Shown here piece by piece: positions 8,830 to 13,853 of a DNA stretch of 13,853 nucleotides. Numbering within the stretch: the first letter of the stretch is position 1; each line of letters starts with the position of its first letter. A program made the translations under genes and the position numbers. The DNA is from Ichthyophonus hoferi (Eukaryota > Opisthokonta > Ichthyosporea > Ichthyophonida > Ichthyophonidae), in NCBI GenBank assembly GCA_002751075.1, contig NAOQ01000943.1:6747-20599 (forward strand). The letters run 5' to 3'. The notes beneath the pieces are model-generated. The model had not been told where the DNA came from. It saw nothing but the letters and a program-made list of their open reading frames with translations, and did not search any database.

Positions 8830-9000
8830 TTCTTCTAAGAGCTCAAGTATCTCTCCAGTTTATTATGAACTAGCCATTTCATGATATAGTTTTCTGTGGA
8901 GCGGCCCTCTTATAGGCATTACTGCATGTGCATTTATACATGATTGCAACCAGTGCAAAAACAAAATACTAGGTCACCAACATATCTTACTGGTAGGGTA
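8830..9000 (-). repeat. Dispersed repeat R2, copy 1
   Basis: This stretch aligns with 12430-12645. Shared text includes GGCATTACTGCAT.TGC.TTTATAC (one base differs in copy 2), TGATT.CA.C.AGTGCA and TAGGTCAC.AA.(A)TATC. Copy 2 carries about 24 extra bases. The strand given is that of the long open frame in copy 2; in this copy that frame is not maintained. Confidence 0.6.
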
Positions 9001-9549
9001 CATGACAACTGTAATAGTTATCATTTTGATTATGTTCAATGGTATAAAAAACGGGAGATTTTGCTTAACAGATATTGCATAAAAGCCATATGGTTAGGTT
9101 TCAATCTGTACATACACCTATATGATTGGGTTTGTCTGAGGTTGGCTCAATGAATAATAAATGGTCCTGTAATTCTGTAGTGCCTGTTAGGGATTCCAAA
9201 GAACTGTAAATTAACACGATGATGAATTGTATTACTTTATATTATACATTAACATCTAAAGTTGTGCAAAGCAGAGGCAAGTGTGCAACATATCTTAATA
9301 CTCCATTCAACTACATTATATATATCTACACCATCTACACCAGTTGAAAATTTAAAAACCAAATCAAAAATAAATTGCATTCATACTGTCCCCTATAATA
9401 CATTTACAGGGGTATATCGTTATATTAATAATATTGTCAAACGCCAATTATCATAAACAAATTAATTCCCCAATGGATATATGCCATTATATCTATATTG
9501 TTGTCAAGGGATAGATGAAAATAGATATGTTGGCATTCTTTGTGAATTA
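9001..9549. other. Spacer with small hairpin, no gene recognised
   Basis: Two plus-strand frames of 64-69 codons (8944-9153, 9262-9456) lack splice or promoter support and are treated as chance. A 23-bp hairpin (CCCCTATAA..TTACAGGGG) sits at about 9390-9412. Confidence 0.4.
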
Positions 9550-9890
9550 TTGTTGCAGGCACTCAGTTGCAAGACTGTAGATTCATTGGTAAAAGTTGCT
9601 GCACTTGTCTTAGGCAAGATGCCTAAGCAATAAGTTAAAAGGACTCAAAATTTATGATATGAAATGACTTATATAGTCGCAGGACCTCTGCCATTGGCTG
9701 GTTCAATTTTGATCGATTATCTCGGATTGGCATTTAAAGCCAATCTGAGATTCTTCCTGATTGACATGTTTAGATTGCACTAGCTATTCTTCCAGACTAC
9801 ATATGCAATGGTAATTGCTGATAATATTAAATGCTTATAGCTGTATAAAGAAAAATCACACTTAATTAAATATTCTTGCTCTAGCAATTA
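9550..9890 (-). repeat. Repeat R1, partial copy (left part) with an internal hairpin
   Basis: It aligns with the reverse complement of 3880-4150 and with 2680-2953. Landmarks are CTTGTCTTAGGCAAGATGCC, GATATGAAATGACTTATA and TCTGCCATTGGCTGGTTC. Inside it, 9719-9751 forms a near-perfect hairpin (ATCTCGGATTGGC, 7-base loop, GCCAATCTGAGAT). The other copies contain only one arm of it, so this copy carries a local inverted duplication. Confidence 0.65.
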
Positions 9891-10223
9891 GTATATATAT
9901 ATATGAATATTCCGATATATATCCTATACATACAACTATATTATAACTATAGATTCTTCCGCCAGTTAAGAGATTACTAAGAGGTTAGAGAGTAATTACA
10001 TACGAACTAGTCCCTAATTAGCCCCAAATGTAAGGCAACCAATTCGTGATTAAACACTAATGACAGCCAGTGAACAGCAATTAATATTACTAGGAGAAAA
10101 TAATTAATCATTAATCATCCCTCTTACAGACAGTAATATAGCATGTCTTATATAGCATTGTTATCTCGTGGTAGAACAAGGTTTAGACCGGGAAAGGTTT
10201 AAGAGCTTTGTACGATCCTAAAA
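9891..10223. other. Spacer, no gene recognised
   Basis: A (TA)-rich run sits at 9892-9903. A minus-strand frame of 34 codons near 9990-10095 is hydrophobic but has no usable splice acceptor in phase. Nothing else is seen. Confidence 0.35.
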
Positions 10224-10224
10224 T

Positions 10225-10255
<31 letters not shown>

Positions 10256-10258
10256 AAA
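10224..10258 (+). repeat. (GAAA)n(GA)n microsatellite
   Basis: A purine tract starts as GAAA units and continues as about eight GA units. It is low-complexity DNA with no other role apparent. Confidence 0.85.
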
Positions 10259-10527
10259 GGGAAAAATAGATATTAGTTTTACAGGTCCATGCAAGTCAAC
10301 CATATTCATCCTCTAAAGTATATTGGATTTCTTAATTTTCAGTAGTGTCTCAAGAAATCAGAAGAGGAGTAAAAATTAATTCGAAAAAGTCTACTAACCC
10401 AATTAAACCATTAAAGACGCCTCTAACCTTAGAGTCACAAGGATATATGAAACAGACAATAGAGCAAGAAATATTACAATGCAATGGCCATAAAGAGAGA
10501 ACGCCAGTACTCCGTTATTGAGTATAA

Positions 10528-10626
10528 ACCAATCTTTACCTCCTTAGTATAAAACAAGTTTGGTTCTTCACTATAAAACAATGCCTACTTTCTTGTTATA
10601 AAACAATACTTATTTCCTTACTATGG
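10528..10626 (-). repeat. Degenerate about 25-bp minisatellite, array 1 (four units)
   Basis: Plus-strand units follow CAATACTTACTTCCTTGCTATAAAA with much variation. Boundaries are marked by (A)TATAAAACAA at about 10550, 10576 and 10602. On the minus strand the unit reads AGCAAGGAAGTAAGTATTG, which is the splice donor of the exon at 10870-10992. A second array lies at 10808-10882. Confidence 0.7.
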
Positions 10627-10807
10627 TAGATGGTATATGGTAATTGAGTTATTTCAAAGTATATATTAATTAAGATGGTTTTCATTCTATATTAAACCTA
10701 AATATGGTAATGCTAGCGAGTAAAACGGCTTAACATCTAATAAAAAGTATTTTAAATCTTTTAAATCTTTCCATTGCCTAGTAAATAATACGGGTATAAC
10801 TCTATTA

Positions 10808-10882
10808 ACCAATGTTTAGCTCCTTGCTATAAAACAAAGCTTCCTTCATTACTTTAAACTAATACTTACTTCCTTGCTTAGT
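10808..10882 (-). repeat. Minisatellite, array 2 (three units), overlapping an exon end
   Basis: Three further units of the same type as 10528-10626. The last unit (about 10858-10882) includes the final 13 bases of the minus-strand exon and its GTAAGT donor. The 180 bp between the arrays is AT-rich and includes a short AAATCTTTT duplication. Confidence 0.7.
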
Positions 10883-10992
10883 GCCCCCATCCAGAAGCGA
10901 AGCACTGGTAAATCATGGGCAGTCAAGTGCATGATTGATAGAAACCGCTCTAGGGTGCCAGGGTCTGATGCATTTTCATTGGTCCGAATGAA
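10870..10992 (-). CDS. Internal exon of an unrecognised minus-strand gene (41 codons)
   Basis: The minus strand reads ATTATTTTTTCAG, then 123 open bases, then GAA|GTAAGT: a strong acceptor with a T-rich tract and a consensus donor. The exon is exactly 41 codons in the frame that is open, so phase 0 at both ends. The peptide includes DPGTLERFLSIMH, then a stretch rich in His, Leu and Trp, and ends LSKE. Its G+C content and amino-acid mix are clearly coding-like against very AT-rich flanks. I do not recognise the family. A faint likeness to E3 ligase (HECT) tails was considered and not accepted. Neighbouring exons were not found within the window; upstream ones would lie at higher coordinates or beyond. 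It could also be an exon of a dead gene. Confidence 0.6.
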
Positions 10993-11040
10993 CTGAAAAA
11001 ATAATTTCACCTTACTGTATACAGAGATATATATAGATAG

Positions 11041-11399
11041 TATTAATAATAATAATAGCAGTTAGTAGTAGCAATAATAACAATAGTAATAATAATAATA
11101 ATAATAATAGTAATAATAATAATAATAACAATAGTAATAATAGGAATAGTAATAATAATAACAATTATAATAGCATTAACAATAATAGCAATAACATTGA
11201 CATTAACAATAATAACAATAGCAATGACAACAGCCATAACAATAGCAATAATAACAATAATCACAGCAATTACAATAATGACAATACTAATAGCAATAAT
11301 AACAGTAACAACAACAATGATAATAGCAATAATAAGAATAACGATGACAATAACTATCAAACTATCATAATAACAATAACAATAACATTAATAACATTA
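11041..11399. repeat. Long imperfect trinucleotide tract (AAT/AAC/AGT)n
   Basis: About 360 bp made almost wholly of AAT, AAC, AGC and AGT triplets with a few GAC/GAT. The minus-strand frame across it yields only Ile/Val/Ala and is an artefact of the repeat. Mixed triplets show it is old and interrupted rather than freshly expanded. Confidence 0.9.
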
Positions 11400-11781
11400 A
11401 TAGCAATATTGAAATGCCGTCCTGGCTCTCTCACTCTATACTACGATCTACAATTATCACCTACTAAAATATTAACCTTTTTCCCTTTCTTTTCATCCAT
11501 ACTCTCTTATTAGTTCATTAAGTCAAAATTTATTTCTAGGCAAGTTTACTCCACAGTAACGTTATTTTTTTTATAATCATATATATATACCTATGAGATA
11601 ATATTACTATTACTATTATTACTATTATTTGAATTTTTTTATAATACAATCTTACAAATTTGCTTATCTTTACATGAACTACCGAATTCCTTCTACTATC
11701 AGCCTACAATATAATAATAATACAATATTTATTATTATCACACTCCCGTTACAATTATTATTTTTTCTCTCTCAAGCCTGA
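11400..11781. other. AT-rich spacer, no gene recognised
   Basis: Contains a short (TTACTA)n-like tract near 11601-11630 and several T-runs. No gene seen. Confidence 0.4.
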
Positions 11782-11873
11782 CCTCCACCTTAAAGCAATC
11801 TAGTATACTTTATTGACTGGCTAATTAAAAGTCCATTGATTAGTTTTAGTATACCATAAACTAAGTGTGGAGG
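11782..11873. repeat. Imperfect palindrome upstream of the 11948 exon
   Basis: CCTCCACCTTA at 11782 pairs with TAAGTGTGGAGG ending at 11873, and AGTATACT pairs with AGTATACC further in. The centre also has CTAAT/ATTAG. The whole is about 92 bp. It may be a small foldback element or a regulatory palindrome; the sequence does not decide. Confidence 0.4.
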
Positions 11874-11947
11874 AAACAACCTACACCATTTCTCTCTAAT
11901 ACGCACTCTCTGTTATTAGGTATTGTAGCAGTGTAAGCCAACACACC

Positions 11948-11987
11948 ATGGGAAAGAATGCAAAATCAAACAGTATAGGCACTACAG
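11948..11987 (+). CDS. Candidate first coding exon (13 codons plus one base)
   Basis: An ATG in good context (CACACCATGGG) opens MGKNAKSNSIGTT and runs into a strong donor, G|GTGAGT. The exon ends in phase 1. If spliced to the acceptor before 13070 (TTTACAG) it stays in frame with ACTR5. If spliced to the acceptor before 12249 (GCTTTCAG) the frame ends after eight more codons. It may be an alternative ACTR5 first exon, the start of an unrelated short transcript, or chance. Confidence 0.3.
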
Positions 11988-12260
11988 GTGAGTGTGTATA
12001 TATGTGTACATGATAAATAAATAGTATGTATGCACGTATTGTTGTATAAACATATAACGGTGTGATAGTGTGATAATAGGATGCGATTAATGTTATGTTC
12101 AGTTTTTTAAGGTTACCTTAACTCCCAAATAAGGATATATTACTTCTGCTGGTGTGGAAACCTGTTTTTAATATTATTGAAATAAATTTTCACAACATTG
12201 AAGTTACCTTATCTTGTGCACGGTAATTATTTCCTTGTACGCTTTCAGGAAAACATGGCT

Positions 12261-12653
12261 CTACACTATCCTAGCTAATGCGCATGCATACGTAGACTTA
12301 TGAGCAGATACATAAACAAACACACTCGTATGTTCTTTCATATTATCCTTATCTATATGTTGACATATATATTTCTTGTACCTTTTGTTTATCTCTCCTG
12401 TATATAACCCTATTGAGAAATGCAATGCAGTCATAGTTTCGTGGTAGAAGAGACTACTTCCTATCTTTAACATTAGAAGGAATGTTTCTAGTTCATTAAA
12501 ACTACCATGTAGGTATAGTTCTTTGGCTGCCTTATGGCAGGCTATGGAGCCATTCCTTATGAGCATTACTGCATATACGTTTATACTTTTATACTTGATT
12601 ACATCTAGTGCATAAATATCATACTTGGTCACTAATGTATCATAAATGGCTTT
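12261..12653 (-). CDS. Long open frame inside repeat R2 copy 2, product unknown
   Basis: The frame is open for about 131 codons, which is uncommon by chance at this composition. It has no ATG at its head; the open stretch simply begins after a stop. The peptide has mixed composition (for example HGSFNELETFLLMLK), unlike the low-complexity frames nearby. The 12410-12650 part is homologous to 8830-9000, so it belongs to a dispersed repeat, perhaps a fragment of a transposon gene. I do not recognise a domain. No splice or promoter signal was found. The part below about 12400 looks less protein-like. Confidence 0.3.
   Translation of the reverse strand, partial: KAIYDTLVTKYDIYALDVIKYKSINVYAVMLIRNGSIACHKAAKELYLHGSFNELETFLLMLKIGSSLFYHETMTALHFSIGLYTGEINKRYKKYICQHIDKDNMKEHTSVFVYVSAHKSTYACALARIV
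12410..12650 (-). repeat. Dispersed repeat R2, copy 2
   Basis: It is homologous to 8830-9000 (see landmarks there). Relative to copy 1 it has about 24 extra bases near 12520-12545. Both copies have the same orientation in the window. Confidence 0.6.
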
Positions 12654-12774
12654 TTAGGTGAAATGCATGATGGTTGTAGTGTTTGATAGTGTTTGTAGAA
12701 ACCTAAGCAGATATATCATTTACACCCATCTATTCTTTGCTATTCACTCTAACTACTTGTGCACATATATAACA

Positions 12775-12960
12775 TATATATTCCTATTAATCTTATTTTT
12801 CTCTCCTCAACCAACACCCCTTCTCTTCCTTTGCCCTATGTTCCTACTGATACATATTCTCTTTCCTGCACATAATATCTTTCTATCTATCTTTCCATCT
12901 ACATATCTACTACTCCCTCCATACTTCTACTACTTTTATCTCTCTGTAGTCAAGCGACAG
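12775..12960 (+). other. Pyrimidine-rich stretch, no gene
   Basis: A C/T-biased run that makes a long hydrophobic plus-strand frame (12658-12993), rich in Leu, Phe, Ile and Pro. Purine scarcity alone explains the lack of stops. It ends with CTCTCTGTAG, acceptor-like, but no coding exon follows. Confidence 0.5.
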
Positions 12961-13038
12961 GATTCAAACCATCTAATTGTACACATTATTTGAATTATTT
13001 CTCTAATGTAATAAACGACAGTTTTAGTAATCCCAGAC

Positions 13039-13047
13039 TATATAAAG
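13039..13047 (+). promoter_or_regulatory. Candidate TATA box of ACTR5
   Basis: TATATAAAG lies 79 bp upstream of the proposed ATG at 13126. Transcription would start near 13070, leaving a 5'UTR of about 55 bases. The motif matches the one in front of the four-span gene. If real it favours a start within 13126 rather than an upstream coding exon. Confidence 0.45.
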
Positions 13048-13125
13048 GCTTTATGAGCCTGGTTTACAGGCGATTTACACAATCATATACCCACACATGC
13101 CCATGCACACAGCTATGTGTGTATA

Positions 13126-13815
13126 ATGGTAGGTAGATGGGATAATACTAATAGGTCACATATAGGACCAACTGTGTTGCAGTTTGACATTACTGAGCCT
13201 GATCCAGACCCTATACAACCGTTTCTCCCTAGTTATATTGGACAGCCTATTATTATTGATAATGGTACGTTGGGATATGTTTGAATGTGTGGGTGTGTGT
13301 ATGAATGCATATATATGTGCATGTATATATATGCATTTTAAGGTTATTGGATGTTGTAATTGCACCCATTTCTTTTGTATTTAAAGTTCAAATACACTTT
13401 GATTGCTTTTAGTATATTATTTACATAAATTTACGCCAATATACTCTTCTCTTTACCTCAAAATATTTTAATTTTTATTATTTTACTATATTGAACCCTA
13501 CCTAACCTTCACCTGCCCGTACTCTCATGCATAACCCCGCCATGTGATTGGATTAATATATTTTAATTTTAATATTTTGATTTTAACTGAGAGGGAGTAC
13601 TTGAGCCACTGATTCAGAAAGAAAAATTTAAAACATCTAATATTTATGTATAACTGGGTAATGTACCTCTTCTCTCTCTGCCTCTCCCTCTCTCTCCTAC
13701 TCTTTTTCCCACACAGGTACATATGAATGCAGGGCAGGCTTTGCCTGTAATCCCAATCCTAGTATGGTATTTAGAAATAAAGTCGCACGTACTAAGGCTA
13801 GAGGGAATGAAGCAG
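13126..13815 (+). CDS. ACTR5: Actin-related protein 5 (ARP5), first two coding exons, partial
   Basis: ARP5 is a subunit of the INO80 chromatin remodeller and acts in the nucleus. Exon 1 (13126-13264) ends AAT G|GTACGT in phase 1. Exon 2 (13717-13815) follows a pyrimidine tract and ACACAG and ends in phase 1 at GCAG|GTAAGT. The joined product reads IIIDNGTYECRAGFAC around residues 42-57. IDNG is the phosphate-1 loop of the actin fold; R-A-G-(F/W)-A-C and the later VFRNKVART match ARP5 rather than actin or ARP6. The N-terminal FDITEPDPDPI corresponds to the short F..D....PDPV segment before the actin core in animal ARP5. The start is the first in-frame ATG after an upstream stop at 13054-13056. 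A 54-bp piece (13129-13182) could instead be a small intron. The rest of the gene (most of about 600 aa) lies beyond the window. Confidence 0.82.
13265..13716 (+). other. ACTR5 intron (452 bp)
   Basis: GT-AG intron with donor GTACGT and a CT-rich tract (about 13667-13710) before ACACAG. It holds a strong palindrome at 13304-13337: 13-bp perfect arms AATGCATATATAT / ATATATATGCATT around an 8-base loop. Short frames on either strand here are chance. Confidence 0.75.
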
Positions 13816-13853
13816 GTAAGTGATACAAGTATAGTGTATATATATAAAGTGTA

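Noticed and set aside
10528-10882. CRISPR-like array
   Set aside because: The units are adjacent degenerate copies without unique spacers, in a eukaryotic setting.
10870-10992. HECT-type E3 ligase tail
   Set aside because: The likeness is limited to a few Leu/Phe/Gly positions and lacks the conserved cysteine region.
11043-11360. 105-codon minus-strand frame of Ile/Val/Ala
   Set aside because: It is only the translation of the AAT/AAC trinucleotide tract.
12658-12993. 111-codon hydrophobic plus-strand frame
   Set aside because: The region is pyrimidine-rich, which removes stops and yields Leu/Phe/Pro; no gene signals.
13156-13384. Frames on both strands overlapping ACTR5 exon 1
   Set aside because: They run through the exon-intron border without support and are shadows of the ACTR5 frame.
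13126-13815. Conventional actin or ARP6 instead of ARP5
   Set aside because: The PDP-containing N-terminal extension, the RAGFAC text and the VFRNKVAR text fit ARP5 better than the other two.

Overview
The window looks like nuclear DNA of an animal: AT-rich (roughly two thirds A+T), gene-poor, and full of short repeats. The animal call rests on two genes. One is a single-exon four-membrane-span protein of the claudin/PMP22 type. The other is the 5' end of a spliced actin-related protein, best matched to ARP5 (ACTR5). The high AT, possible very short introns and many small inverted-repeat elements would suit an early-branching invertebrate such as a sponge, but nothing seen fixes the species.

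Layout. 1-67: a tRNA-Glu(TTC)-like sequence cut by the window edge, followed by a T-run. 110-2953: AT-rich DNA with three partial copies of a dispersed repeat called R1 here (110-424, 1880-1999, 2680-2953), a tandem duplication of about 270 bp (820-1100 and 1272-1540) and a nested hairpin (2569-2672). 3843-4445: the fullest R1 copy, with related inverted ends. 4440-5175: a broken, coding-like relic on the minus strand, family unknown. 6094-6711: the four-span gene on the minus strand, with a TATA box upstream and poly(A) signals downstream. 6900-8125: two diverged copies of one sequence facing each other. 8341-8498: a clean 158-bp MITE flanked by TA. 8830-9000 and 12410-12650: two copies of a second dispersed repeat (R2), one carrying a long open frame. 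9550-9890: another partial R1 copy.

10528-10992: a decayed minisatellite that runs into a 123-bp minus-strand exon. The repeat unit contains the 5' splice site of that exon. 11041-11399 is a long AAT/AAC-type trinucleotide tract. 11948-11987 is a short plus-strand first-exon candidate. 13039 to the window end holds the start of ACTR5: TATA box, exon 1, a 452-bp intron, exon 2 and a strong donor at 13816.

The genes show no operon-like relation. ACTR5 would act in the nucleus in the INO80 chromatin-remodelling complex; the four-span protein would act in a membrane. Most of the rest is repeat debris. The most informative oddities are the splice-site minisatellite, the R1 family, the unidentified coding relic and the uncertain 5' structure of ACTR5.
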